Part shown: one piece after another, positions 41,924-50,727 of the stretch
How the letters are laid out: each line of letters begins with the position of its first letter
How positions within the stretch are numbered: the first letter of the stretch is position 1
Source: Sneathiella sedimenti
GTDB taxonomy: Bacteria > Pseudomonadota > Alphaproteobacteria > Sneathiellales > Sneathiellaceae
DNA length: 64,000 bases
Assembly (NCBI RefSeq): GCF_017313765.1
Contig: NZ_JAFLNC010000003.1
Location: 124,001 to 188,000, forward strand
Reading direction: 5' to 3'
The notes under the pieces: generated by a model
Seen by the model: only the letters and a program-made list of their open reading frames with translations
Database searches by the model: none
What the model was told of the DNA's origin: nothing
Position numbers and translations under genes: made by a program

Positions 41924-42649
41924 TCAGGAATGTGATCGCATCAGGGCGACCTGTAATCCATATTGTACGTTCTGTAATCCACCATCGATATTTTCCAACA
42001 GGCATCTTCTCGCCATTTCGATGTTCCCTTTTTCGATGGCGTCGATAATTTCCAGATGCTCACGACAGGTTTCCCCAATTCGTCCGTCACGCTGAAAATC
42101 GATAGTCCTAAAGAACAGTAATCGTTCGCTAAGAGACCGTAAGGCATTCAAAATAACTTTGTTACCTAACAATTCCGCGAGACCTTCATGGAAGTCCTGA
42201 TCCAATAGCGCGGCCTTTGCAGGCTCCGGATCCACACCTGCTTCATGAGATTTCTGGATATCTAGCCACTGAACTTTCAACGCTTTCAATCCGGCCTGCC
42301 TCTGCTCTAGAACACACAGCCGCTCGATCACGTATAGCTCGATGGCTTCGCGAAACTCGTAAATGTCCCGAACTTCTTCAAAGCGAACTTGCTTAACCAC
42401 AAATGAGCGGTTTTTTCGGCGCTCTGCCAAACCAGCGGATTCCAGCATTTGCAGGGCTTCGCGCACAGGGCTACGGCTGACACCAAATTCCTCGCTCAAC
42501 TCTTCTTCAACCAAGAGTGTGTTGGGGGGGTACTCCCAATTCAGGATTCGTCGCTTTAGAGTATCTGATATTTTTTGTCCCAAACTTATCTTGGTTTTGC
42601 CACTCTGCTTTGCCCGTTGTTCGGTTTTAGAGTTTGATTTCACTGACAA
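41924..42649 (-). CDS. GntR-family regulator, FadR/FCD subfamily
   Basis: Transcriptional regulator of 241 residues. The winged helix lies at about 25-95, with PNTLLVEEELSEEFGVSRSPVREALQ (GntR signature from LSEEFGVSRSPVREAL) and an all-helical FCD ligand domain behind it, with the conserved IYEFREAIELYVIERL start. A charged, lysine-rich N-terminal tail of about 20 residues is unusual. It is the last of eight genes on the same strand, 36 bp after carbamate kinase. It probably senses a ureide or degradation intermediate and represses the operon at the palindromes 50422-50465. Confidence 0.87.
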   Translation of the reverse strand: MSVKSNSKTEQRAKQSGKTKISLGQKISDTLKRRILNWEYPPNTLLVEEELSEEFGVSRSPVREALQMLESAGLAERRKNRSFVVKQVRFEEVRDIYEFREAIELYVIERLCVLEQRQAGLKALKVQWLDIQKSHEAGVDPEPAKAALLDQDFHEGLAELLGNKVILNALRSLSERLLFFRTIDFQRDGRIGETCREHLEIIDAIEKGNIEMARRCLLENIDGGLQNVQYGLQVALMRSHS

Positions 42650-42685
42650 TATTTTATTTCACATTTCTATATTGAAAACAAAGGC

Positions 42686-43636
42686 TTAGTCGCGAATTAT
42701 TCGTGTGCCCGCTTTGCCTGTCAAGGCTAGTCCCATAAGAGGTAAGCTGGTGATAATACCATTGGCTCCCTCCCTGTGTTCAACAAAATCCGCAAGGGCT
42801 GTAACTTTGGGCTTCATGCTACCAGCCGGGAATTCGCCGGAGGCACAATGGGCCCTGGCCTCGCTCACAGTCATGGTTTCTATTTGCCGTTCGTTAGGTG
42901 TATTGAAGCCCAGGCTGACACGGTCAACCCCGGTCGGTAAAATCAACATATCCGCGCCAATGTCTTGGGCCAGCAGCGCAGACGAAAAATCTTTATCGAT
43001 AACGGCTTCAATTCCCTCAATTTCGCCCTTCACATTTTCAATGACCGGTATGCCGCCACCGCCAAGGGTAATTACCAAAAAATCGTCAGCGATCAGTTTG
43101 CGGATGGAATTGACCTCAATAATATCGATGGGCTTTGGCGAGGGCACCACACGTCGCCATCCCCGACCTGAGTCCTCAATAATACTCCAGCCATTTTTTT
43201 TAGCGAGCGCTTCGGCTTCCTTTTTACTATACCATGATCCGATGGGCTTGGTGGGATTAGAAAAGGCTGGATCATTTCGATCAACCAATGTCTGGGTAAC
43301 AATGGCGATAGGATCGCGCTTGATGCCCCGTCGCTTGAATTCGTTACGCAGGGCCTTACAAAACATGTAACCGACTGCCCCTTGAATATCCGCGCCCGCA
43401 TAGTCCATGCTCACTTTTGAAACATATTTCTCGCTCAGTTCTGAACGCCGCATGATGAAGCCCACTTGAGGACCGTTCCCATGTGTTAAGAGCACATTCC
43501 AGCCCTGTTCGATCATATCGGCGATGTTGATGGCTATCTTCTGAACGACCGCAAATTGATCATTCAGGGATACATTTTTAGCATCTGGAATCAGAGCGTT
43601 TCCACCGATAGCAACAACAGCAAGATTATTGGTCAT
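42686..43636 (-). CDS. Carbamate kinase (ArcC/AllK-like)
   Basis: A 316-residue enzyme that converts carbamoyl phosphate and ADP to ATP, CO2 and ammonia. Family motifs are VVAIGGNALI at the N-terminus, LLTHGNGPQVG near residue 50, MDYAGADIQGAVGYM near 75-95, and VITLGGGGIPV followed by EAVIDKDFSSALLAQDIGAD-type residues (from AVIDKD to LLAQDI) near residue 210. All match carbamate kinases of fermentative arginine and allantoin catabolism. It lies 17 bp after the AllG-like gene and would use the carbamoyl phosphate made by AllFGH-type proteins, conserving energy. Confidence 0.92.
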   Translation of the reverse strand: MTNNLAVVAIGGNALIPDAKNVSLNDQFAVVQKIAINIADMIEQGWNVLLTHGNGPQVGFIMRRSELSEKYVSKVSMDYAGADIQGAVGYMFCKALRNEFKRRGIKRDPIAIVTQTLVDRNDPAFSNPTKPIGSWYSKKEAEALAKKNGWSIIEDSGRGWRRVVPSPKPIDIIEVNSIRKLIADDFLVITLGGGGIPVIENVKGEIEGIEAVIDKDFSSALLAQDIGADMLILPTGVDRVSLGFNTPNERQIETMTVSEARAHCASGEFPAGSMKPKVTALADFVEHREGANGIITSLPLMGLALTGKAGTRIIRD

Positions 43637-43652
43637 CAGATGATCCTCACTA

Positions 43653-45059
43653 TTACGTATTCAGATTGTAATAAAGTGCTCTTAGTGCCTGGGTAAAACA
43701 CTCAAGGGGCGCCGCTGTCAGCCCGGCACCGATTTGTCCGACGCCTGCATCTTTATGAGCAATCCCCGTGTTGATAATTGGCAGGATCCCGGTATCAACA
43801 ACTTTACGAATATCAATGCCCGCGGCCGTTCCTGCAAAATCCAGCATGGGCAAGGTGAACGCGGAATTGCGGCCAAGGGTAATGCGCTGCATCTTTCGAG
43901 AGTTCTCAACCGCTTGGGCCACATCTCCGCCCACGAACTGGACGATAGCCGGGGACGCAGCCATAGCAAACCCGCCAACACCGGCAGTTTCGGTAATCGC
44001 ACTATCACCTAGATCGGGAGCTGCATCAGCGCCCGTATATCCGGGAAAGAACAATCCTTCCACCAGCGGGGCCTCTGTCACAAACCAGCGGTCGGGAAAT
44101 GCCGAAATACGGATGCCGAATTGAACGCCATTTCGCGCCATAACCGTAACCATGCTCGAATTCTCGACACCGCTTGCAGCATCAAGCATGGATTTACACG
44201 CCGCCATGGAGAGGTTTAGGAAGAAGTGATCGTTGCCGGCAATAAAACTGAGGGCTTCGCTAATTTGGGCCTTATCGGCACTGCCTTGCAGCGCGGCGGG
44301 GGCGAGTTTGCGAAAAAATAGCGATGTCGCCGCCGCATTGCGGTTGTGGACCTCATCCCCCATGTGCAGGGCCGAAGCCATCAAGGGCTTGAGTTCGAGG
44401 CCGCCCATGATCTCAACGGCTTCCTGCAGCACCGGAGCTAGAACGTCGGCCATCCAGCGCAAGCGGTTCAGTACATCATCACTATAGGCACCAAAACGAA
44501 GTACCTTGCCAAGTCCTTCGTTGAAGTTGCAGTAGGTTAAATTCCCTAACATCTCGTTCTTAACAATCCATACCGGCATAGATGGGCTGATTATCCCGGC
44601 CATTGGCCCGACGGCGTTTAAATGCTGCGCGGGTGTCAGCTCAATATCACCATTCTTGGCAAGTTTTTGTGCGTCTTCGGCGGTGCTGGACCAGCCTTCA
44701 AACAAGATCGCTCCTATGATAGCTCCTTGCTGTGGGCCACACATATCACGCCAAGCCACGGGGGGGCCGGAATGAAGAATTTGTTTGGAACCCATACCGG
44801 GTATGGAGTCAACGGCCGTCCCAACCCCTGTCAAGATTGGGTTGGCTTCAAGGTAGCGTGAAAAGGCAATCTCGTTGGCGGCTTCAACAATCGGGTTATT
44901 GGTTATTTGAGCCAACTGCCAGGCAGTTTCAGCGACACCCCCCGCGGGCGGTTGCCATTGGCAGGAAATAACAGGAACGGAATGGGCAACAAATGGATCA
45001 GCAAATTTTGCTAGTCCCACGTTGATCACGTTCAATGGATCACTAATAATGTTTTTCAT
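43653..45059 (-). CDS. DUF1116 protein, AllG (YlbE)-like subunit of oxamate carbamoyltransferase
   Basis: A 468-residue DUF1116-family protein. The N-terminal portion repeats the typical motifs NVINVGLAKFADPFVAHSVP (quoted from NVINVGL to AHSVP) and VISCQWQPPAGG, and a later stretch reads HMGDEVHNRNAAATSLFFRKL, which is highly conserved in this family. In E. coli the homologue YlbE (AllG) was assigned with FdrA (AllF) and YlbF (AllH) to oxamate carbamoyltransferase, which yields carbamoyl phosphate. The same three genes occur here together, with a carbamate kinase. It overlaps the AllF-like gene by 4 bp. The true substrate may be another ureide than oxalurate. Confidence 0.82.
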   Translation of the reverse strand: MKNIISDPLNVINVGLAKFADPFVAHSVPVISCQWQPPAGGVAETAWQLAQITNNPIVEAANEIAFSRYLEANPILTGVGTAVDSIPGMGSKQILHSGPPVAWRDMCGPQQGAIIGAILFEGWSSTAEDAQKLAKNGDIELTPAQHLNAVGPMAGIISPSMPVWIVKNEMLGNLTYCNFNEGLGKVLRFGAYSDDVLNRLRWMADVLAPVLQEAVEIMGGLELKPLMASALHMGDEVHNRNAAATSLFFRKLAPAALQGSADKAQISEALSFIAGNDHFFLNLSMAACKSMLDAASGVENSSMVTVMARNGVQFGIRISAFPDRWFVTEAPLVEGLFFPGYTGADAAPDLGDSAITETAGVGGFAMAASPAIVQFVGGDVAQAVENSRKMQRITLGRNSAFTLPMLDFAGTAAGIDIRKVVDTGILPIINTGIAHKDAGVGQIGAGLTAAPLECFTQALRALYYNLNT

Positions 45060-46612
45060 TGTTGACTCCGCTTAACAACTTGCAGGGCAAGAATGACCGC
45101 TTCCGCATTACTTGCGCAAAGCGTTACACCCTCGGCTTCCAGCTTTGCCTTCTGATCGGCAAGATTTTGTGGATCGTTAACAGTGCCGCAAATTGAGGCA
45201 ATATAGGCTGGCCCGGATCCCTTTAGGGAGGTTCTGGCGGCTCCGATGGTTTTTGCCAATTCCCCGGCGGGATCATCGTGCGACCCATACCCCAGGACAA
45301 CATCCAAAAGAATGACGGCAGTCTCCGGGTCATTCGCTTCCTGCAGGATGCGTTCATTGCGGGGAGTCGGGTCAATCATCGGATGGGGTTTGCCGCGTGT
45401 AAATACATCATCTCCCAGGTCAATCACAGTGTGCCCTTCGCTTCGGAAGGGCGACGTCATTTTCTGGGCATTGCCGACGGGGCCATTGGAACAAATATCC
45501 GATAGATGGTTCTGTAAAAGCAATTGCGCCTCATAGCAAAAGGTGCCGCCGGTATATAGTCCACGCAAATAGCGTTGTGGTGACTTGATGGTTCGGGCAA
45601 TAATTTTGCTGCGTTCATTTATCCCGAGATCGTCAGGTCCGGCGCTGGTAAAATCTGCTGCTTCTCCTTTATCAAGAGCGACAGCCCGGTGGGCGGCTTC
45701 TTCCAGGGTACTGGCGGCTGTGATGTGCGGGCCCTTGATTTGGCTTGCGTCAGCGCCCAGGAAGTTTACGACAATAGGCTTTCCGGTTTTACTGGCAGCG
45801 GCAAGAACTTTATCCGCAACTTCTTTCGCCGGAGGTTTTGAAATCAAGGTTATGACCTTGGTTTGAGGATCATTTGCCAGCGCATGAATGCCTGCCAACA
45901 TAGTCAGGCCACCGACCTCTTTGGACAGATCATGCCCGCCTGTCCCAATGGCGTGGCTGACACCCGAGCCGAGTTGATCAATCAGGCTTGAAACCTGCTG
46001 GATGCCGGTGCCCGAAGCCCCGATAATACCTATATTCCCCTGGCGGACCACATTTGCGAAAGCCAGTGGGACACCGCTAATAATGGCGGTGCCGCAATCA
46101 GGCCCCATGAATAAGAGACTTTTTTCGGCGGCGTATTTCTTTAATATAATTTCCTGTTCGACTGAGATGTTATCGGAAAAAAGCAACACATTCAGTCCGG
46201 CCCGCAAGGCTTTCATGGCCTCCGCCGCGGCAAATTCCCCAGGGGTGGAAATCAATGCCAGGTTGGCCATCGGAGCTTCTTCCAGTGCACCAAGCAAGGA
46301 GGTTGGCGCGAGACGCTTAACGCCGCCACTCGACTCTGAGGACTCCTTGGGCGCGAGTGCAATCTCGGCAGCAGTGAAGGCGTCATCCAATGCCTCTGGC
46401 TTGCCCTTTATGACAAATAGCAAATCACTGGGTTTCGTGTTGGGGCGGGCATCCAATAAGCCGCTTTCCAACAGCAAATCCAGATTGGTGGTTGTTCCCA
46501 TCAGCCCCGATGCCTGCTCGATGCCGGGCATGTCGGAGATGGTTGCCGAAATGCGCATAAGTGCCACGGAATCCTGATAGATGTTTTGGTAAATTTTCGT
46601 CCTCGTTTCCAT
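45056..46612 (-). CDS. FdrA/AllF-like protein (succinyl-CoA synthetase-type fold)
   Basis: A 518-residue protein of the FdrA family, with an ATP-grasp-lacking succinyl-CoA-ligase-like architecture. Visible motifs are MGTTTNLDLL near the N-terminus, LLFMGPDCGTAIISGVPLAF in the middle (quoted from FMGPDCGTAI), and GNIGIIGASGTGIQQVSSL, a Rossmann-type loop of CoA-binding folds. The C-terminal part has DVVLGYGSHDDPA. In E. coli, FdrA was renamed AllF, a subunit of oxamate carbamoyltransferase. The start follows a GGAG ribosome site. The order allH-allF-allG-carbamate kinase is close to the E. coli set. Confidence 0.85.
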   Translation of the reverse strand: METRTKIYQNIYQDSVALMRISATISDMPGIEQASGLMGTTTNLDLLLESGLLDARPNTKPSDLLFVIKGKPEALDDAFTAAEIALAPKESSESSGGVKRLAPTSLLGALEEAPMANLALISTPGEFAAAEAMKALRAGLNVLLFSDNISVEQEIILKKYAAEKSLLFMGPDCGTAIISGVPLAFANVVRQGNIGIIGASGTGIQQVSSLIDQLGSGVSHAIGTGGHDLSKEVGGLTMLAGIHALANDPQTKVITLISKPPAKEVADKVLAAASKTGKPIVVNFLGADASQIKGPHITAASTLEEAAHRAVALDKGEAADFTSAGPDDLGINERSKIIARTIKSPQRYLRGLYTGGTFCYEAQLLLQNHLSDICSNGPVGNAQKMTSPFRSEGHTVIDLGDDVFTRGKPHPMIDPTPRNERILQEANDPETAVILLDVVLGYGSHDDPAGELAKTIGAARTSLKGSGPAYIASICGTVNDPQNLADQKAKLEAEGVTLCASNAEAVILALQVVKRSQQ

Positions 46613-46620
46613 GGATACTC

Positions 46621-47496
46621 CTAGTGGTAACAGTTGTTCGTATCTTCGAGTCTGAACATCGATGACGGATGGGGTTGATGGAAAACTAGTAGGCCGTTAA
46701 GTAATCCCCAGGCTCCATCGCAGCCTGAACTGGCGCCAATGCTTGTCGCCTGGTGAAAGATCGCGCAAACCTTGGCGGGCTCGGCATCATGCATCAGTAC
46801 GTTGCGTAGCTGAATTAGCGGGTTGTGAAATGAGCCCCTCAAAGCATCCTTCAGCAATAGGCGACTGACCAAAGTGGTGTTTCCCAGGTGGGGCCGTAAA
46901 GCGACTGCCAATGACTCTAATAGGGAACTCTTTAGGCCGTGCAAGGCGCAACAGAGACCTACCAGCATATCATCGCCACTCGGTGTCAGGCCTGGGCCGG
47001 CACCAATCACGCCGGCCAGTAGTTTGTCATCCGGTTTATTGTGACTGTGCAAATCTTCAACAAAAGCGTCGAAGCGGGTTTGAGCGGCGATTCGGAGCGG
47101 GAGGGCATTTAAATTTGTCTTCTCTTTCTGCAGGGCGTCTCGCACGAACTTGCAGGATAGATCATTAATTAAAATACTTTCGGGAGGAGGAGGGCTGCTC
47201 CAACTATCCTTCTGGCTCTCTGTTAACCGAAGGGATGAGATCCCCGTCTTTGGAAAATGGAGACCGAGTTGATCACAGCGGACCATCATACCCGGTTTTA
47301 GCCGGGCAAAGAGGTGGCGCGCAGACCGTTTCTCTAGAGCAAGACAGCGTTCTCCAATGTTCTCCTCTCCAGCTATTAAAGTTTTCAGGGTTTCCTCATC
47401 AGAGTCACGTACGCAAACGTTAACGGCCTCAGCGTAGGTGCTATGAATTTCACCCTGCCAATTACCCTCAAAACCTATGCCTGCTCTGATAATCAT
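46621..47496 (-). CDS. DUF2877 protein, AllH (YlbF)-like subunit
   Basis: A 291-residue DUF2877-family protein. ATG 47496 is used, because it lies 7 nt behind the ribosome site GAGG; an ATG 14 codons upstream would include it. Family features are LPLRIAAQTRFDAFVE and the strongly conserved GVIGAGPGLTPSGDDMLVGLCCALHG in the centre (quoted from GPGLTPSGDDMLVG), where TPSGDD is diagnostic of DUF2877. It precedes the AllF-like gene by 8 bp. In E. coli the homologue YlbF (AllH) is the third subunit of oxamate carbamoyltransferase. Confidence 0.84.
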   Translation of the reverse strand: MIIRAGIGFEGNWQGEIHSTYAEAVNVCVRDSDEETLKTLIAGEENIGERCLALEKRSARHLFARLKPGMMVRCDQLGLHFPKTGISSLRLTESQKDSWSSPPPPESILINDLSCKFVRDALQKEKTNLNALPLRIAAQTRFDAFVEDLHSHNKPDDKLLAGVIGAGPGLTPSGDDMLVGLCCALHGLKSSLLESLAVALRPHLGNTTLVSRLLLKDALRGSFHNPLIQLRNVLMHDAEPAKVCAIFHQATSIGASSGCDGAWGLLNGLLVFHQPHPSSMFRLEDTNNCYH

Positions 47497-47556
47497 CAAC
47501 GATCCTCTTGTTTGAGAAAAGCAAGAGGATGATTTCAATCTCTTGCTTTAACGGTT

Positions 47557-48228
47557 TTACCTGAACGCTCTAATAACCTCGCTGCTGTCCGTAACCCAGC
47601 CGAAGATTCCGCCCTGAGCCTTGATCATCTCAAGGGACATTTTATGAAATTCCGGGAAATATGAGCCGGTTGCATCCGAGACAACAACACATTCATATCC
47701 ACGATCATTGGCTTCGCGGACAGTAGTCGTGACGCACACTTCTGTTGTTACACCGCAGACAATCAGGGTTTTGATGCCCCGGTTCTGCAAAATTAAATGG
47801 AGGTCCGTAGCCCAGAAGGCGCCCTTGCCAGGCTTATCAACTACGGGTTCATCATTAAGTGGATAGAGTTCCGGTATAATATCGTGACCTTTTTCGCCGC
47901 GAACCAGGATACGGCCCATGGGGCCAACGGAACCAATGCCGCCATCAGGTCCCGGGCGACCACGTTCAGCCTTTGTTGGCGGGAGATCGCCCAAATGGGG
48001 GGCGTGACCCTCTCTGGTGTGAATGACACACAATCCTTGGTGACGCGCCATATCCAGCAGCTTTTTTGTTGGTTCAATGGCTGTGCGCACAAGCGTTACG
48101 TCATTACCCAAGGCTTCGCCGAAGCCGCCGGGTTCGACAAAATCGCGTTGCATGTCAATGATTAATAACGCGGTGTGCTTTGGGTCAAATACCAGTTCAT
48201 AAGGCTCAGCCTGAATTTTTCGAGTCAT
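47557..48228 (-). CDS. Isochorismatase-family cysteine hydrolase, biuret-hydrolase (BiuH)-like
   Basis: A 223-residue hydrolase of the isochorismatase fold. The catalytic triad is D25 in IIDMQRDF, K132 in VVDKPGKGAF and C165 in TTEVCVTTTV. The spacing and the flanks (IEPTKKLLDM, IHTREGHAPHLGDLPP, DIIPELYPL, REANDRGYEC) match, from memory, biuret hydrolase of Rhizobium, whose residues are D36, K142 and C175. The likely reaction is hydrolysis of biuret or a closely related ureide to allophanate-like product plus ammonia. It lies between the AIG2-like gene and the AllH-like gene. Alternatives are ureidoacrylate or triuret hydrolase. Confidence 0.8.
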   Translation of the reverse strand: MTRKIQAEPYELVFDPKHTALLIIDMQRDFVEPGGFGEALGNDVTLVRTAIEPTKKLLDMARHQGLCVIHTREGHAPHLGDLPPTKAERGRPGPDGGIGSVGPMGRILVRGEKGHDIIPELYPLNDEPVVDKPGKGAFWATDLHLILQNRGIKTLIVCGVTTEVCVTTTVREANDRGYECVVVSDATGSYFPEFHKMSLEMIKAQGGIFGWVTDSSEVIRAFR

Positions 48229-48251
48229 AATCTTCTCTCTTGTGCGGTGAG

Positions 48252-48635
48252 TTATTTTTTGGAATCCATGTAAGCTCGCCAGTCACCAAAACTAGAAATT
48301 TCCTTGTGGATTCCTTCTGCGTGCTCGCGCGGAAAAAGAATGCCGTCCACAGTACGACCATCTTCAAGTTTCACAGGACCGCAATAGAGATGCGGTGGTT
48401 CGCCTGCCTCAACTCTGGCCCAGATCTCATCACTCATACGATAATATTCACCGGTAACCGAGACGCCGTTTTCTTTTTCAGGATCTACTTCAAACATGCC
48501 CGGGTGGACATCACCGATGGAAAATAACCGATAACAAGGCTGGGTTCGGAATTCACCGAGAAACTCAGCACCCTCCAGGTTGGAGTGCAAGCCTAGCCCA
48601 CGCATCAATGTGCCATTGACAAAAAGTTCCTTCAC
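48252..48635 (-). CDS. Stand-alone gamma-glutamylcyclotransferase-like domain resembling allophanate hydrolase C-terminus
   Basis: A 127-residue protein with a GTG start (48635) behind the ribosome site AAAGGA. The sequence LFVNGTLMRGLGLHSNLEGAEFLGEF, followed by YRLFSIGDVHPGM and DGRTVDGILF, matches the C-terminal domain of AtzF-type allophanate hydrolase (cited segments LFVNGTLMRGL and GAEFLGEF). In two-domain allophanate hydrolases the amidase half makes N-carboxycarbamate and this C-terminal half has been linked to its decarboxylation. Here no amidase half is encoded in the operon. The domain may accept an unstable carbamate from the BiuH-like enzyme or act on another ureide; this is inference. 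Confidence 0.75.
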   Translation of the reverse strand: MKELFVNGTLMRGLGLHSNLEGAEFLGEFRTQPCYRLFSIGDVHPGMFEVDPEKENGVSVTGEYYRMSDEIWARVEAGEPPHLYCGPVKLEDGRTVDGILFPREHAEGIHKEISSFGDWRAYMDSKK

Positions 48636-48717
48636 AAGACGTCCTTTCTTTTATTTTGACTAAAGGTTGGGGGAGAGAATGTCTCTTTCCCTCCCCAGTT
48701 TATCAGGACACCACTGA

Positions 48718-50286
48718 TCAAGGTGCGTCATCATCGACGGGCGTCCAGTCAACACCTTCCTCCTGTCGCAAGCTCACGTACGCCAGCATCAGAGCGAGCA
48801 GAGCATAACCTAGACTGACGGACGGGCTGGCATTTATGGCCAGTTGTGATCCGTGGATAAAGCCTAAGAAGGACAGAACGGCCGCAATACCGGCATAAAC
48901 AGCGGCCCAATTGAACTTGCGCTCAATTATGAACACACCAATCGCGCCGAGCATCAAGCCGGCGAGGATGGAGCCGCCGCCGAGGGTTTCGACACCATGA
49001 TAAAGCACATTGGCTGAATTCAGGTTTGCAATACCAATTTCGGCTACGCTTGTTCCGGCGACCTGTATCGTACCGTCAATCTGCGTCTTGGCCCATTCGG
49101 CGATACTCGGTATTGTTGCCAAAATAATGGCCGGTGCATGTGCTTTTGGTGTGCATTGAAAAGCCTGGGCACCGATGACCAGTCCAATGAACAGCAAGAT
49201 TGGTAGTATGGCAACCAACGGAATAACAGACAATAGCAGCGCCGTAAGACCGAAGAAACAAATCACGGCTACCGAAAAGCCCGTCGCCAGGGAATAGCCA
49301 ATTCGTCCACCAACTGCTTTCCAGCCTGGATGGCCAATATAGACTGCGGGTGGGAACGGAGAACCAAGCAACGATCCGACGACAGCGCCACCGCCATCCG
49401 CCAGAAGTACAGGGCGTAAATTGAAATCATCGCCAGCAGCGGCAGCGGATTCAATATTGTTTATGGCTTCGGTGAAGTTATAGATACCCAGCGGAATAGC
49501 AGTAACCAACAAGGGCCAGACTTCACCAAGGGAAACGGCAAACACATCGCCAGACAAAGTCGGCATATAAAAACTGAACGTATCCATGGCTGAGCCAACG
49601 GCGGAAGGGACCATTAGGTCGCTATAGCCGAGGAACACTGCTCCCCACGCCATTGCCGTTCCAACGATGACAGCGGCAAGTCCGCCTGGGATACCAAATG
49701 GCATACGCACTTTGCCAAGCCAGCTCAGAAGAATGATACCGAAGCAGACGATAGCAATCCATGGGACTTCATACATCTGGAAGGCGGGCCGCATCGAAAT
49801 GAAGGCAATGGAAATACCCGCCAGCGTTCCAAGCATTGCCGCGCGCGGCGTATACTTGCGAATGGTCGGTCCGACAAAAGCACCGATCAGCACGATTACA
49901 CCAATTATCAATGCCCAGATCAAACCCATCTGCCAGGCTAGTATTGGATCATTCGTTTTCAAATAGGTGGGAAGCATGACCAGAAACACCACAATAAACA
50001 TGTGGGGTACACTTGGACCATACGGCAAAGCCGCTACATCTGAGCGACCTTCTTTCTGCGATAATTTATAGGCCAGATAGGCATAAAATAAATTGCCAAG
50101 CGGTAGTGCGATACCTAGTGCCGGGAGAATTCGACCGTATACAGTCGTTTCCGGCATTTGAACGACGTAAAGGGAAAGTCCCGTCAGTACCAGTACGTTC
50201 AGCAAAATATTTGTGAAAAGCCCAAAGAATGCGTTCCAGTCACCTGGGGTCCACAGCTTTGGCTTGTCAAAAGTTTCTGTGCTCAT
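48718..50286 (-). CDS. NCS2/AzgA-type nucleobase-like permease
   Basis: Inner-membrane transporter of 522 residues, with about 12-14 helices. ATG 50286 is chosen because a GGAGG ribosome site lies 5 nt upstream; the frame runs on 21 codons further. The protein shows the NCS2-type pattern: LVVTAIPLGIYNFTEAINNIESA (quoted from IPLGIYNFTEAINNIESA), GAVVGSLLGSPFPPAVYIGH, followed by IGLVIGAQAFQCTPKAHAPA. These match AzgA-like purine permease relatives that sit with ureide-degradation genes. It heads the operon and so probably imports the compound (biuret, allantoin-like or another ureide) degraded by the following genes. Confidence 0.82.
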   Translation of the reverse strand: MSTETFDKPKLWTPGDWNAFFGLFTNILLNVLVLTGLSLYVVQMPETTVYGRILPALGIALPLGNLFYAYLAYKLSQKEGRSDVAALPYGPSVPHMFIVVFLVMLPTYLKTNDPILAWQMGLIWALIIGVIVLIGAFVGPTIRKYTPRAAMLGTLAGISIAFISMRPAFQMYEVPWIAIVCFGIILLSWLGKVRMPFGIPGGLAAVIVGTAMAWGAVFLGYSDLMVPSAVGSAMDTFSFYMPTLSGDVFAVSLGEVWPLLVTAIPLGIYNFTEAINNIESAAAAGDDFNLRPVLLADGGGAVVGSLLGSPFPPAVYIGHPGWKAVGGRIGYSLATGFSVAVICFFGLTALLLSVIPLVAILPILLFIGLVIGAQAFQCTPKAHAPAIILATIPSIAEWAKTQIDGTIQVAGTSVAEIGIANLNSANVLYHGVETLGGGSILAGLMLGAIGVFIIERKFNWAAVYAGIAAVLSFLGFIHGSQLAINASPSVSLGYALLALMLAYVSLRQEEGVDWTPVDDDAP

Positions 50287-50727
50287 AAGTGCCTCCATTT
50301 TGGCAACCTTGAAAGGCTGGGAGTGCTTCACTGTATGTCGATATTTCAACCGAACGCAGAACAGAAAAATTTCAACAGTACACTATATAGAAATTTTCCA
50401 TCTTCGTTGCCGCCCCCCCCCCTGTACGACAACTAGAGACAAACTCTCGCGCAATTGTCGACAATATAGTATATTTTATTGAATACAAGAAAAATATGAT
50501 GTTTTAAAAATACCTATGCGGGCATTTCCATTCTATTTTGTGTTAAAAGTCCAAATCCTTACTGCTATTTCAAGATGTTAAGTTGGCGTGTAAACATGAA
50601 AATAACCGCCCATTGTGTGATGAGGACCAGAAGCGCCTGGCTTCATTTTTTAAAGACCGACAGACGCGATCCCCCTACAATGACGCCTACATCAGGACTT
50701 ACCAATCGCGGCAATCCGGAGTGAAAG
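50287..50727. other. Divergent intergenic region with operon promoter
   Basis: About 440 bp between the ureide operon (minus) and the LigB-type gene (plus). It contains the operator-like palindromes at 50422-50465, a run of ten C at 50413-50422, and an AT-rich block at 50461-50530 in which TATACT/TATATT boxes on the minus strand could serve as -10 elements. Confidence 0.45.
50422..50465. promoter_or_regulatory. Two palindromic sites, probable GntR/FCD operators
   Basis: CTGTACGACAA (50422-50432) fits the TNGTNNNACNA pattern of FadR-type GntR regulators except its first base, and ATTGTCGACAAT (50454-50465) is a perfect 12-bp palindrome containing TTGTCGACAA. They are 32 bp apart, that is three helical turns. 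On the minus strand the second site overlaps the start-point region of the likely promoter, so binding should repress the operon. The operon's last gene encodes a GntR/FCD regulator. Confidence 0.5.
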
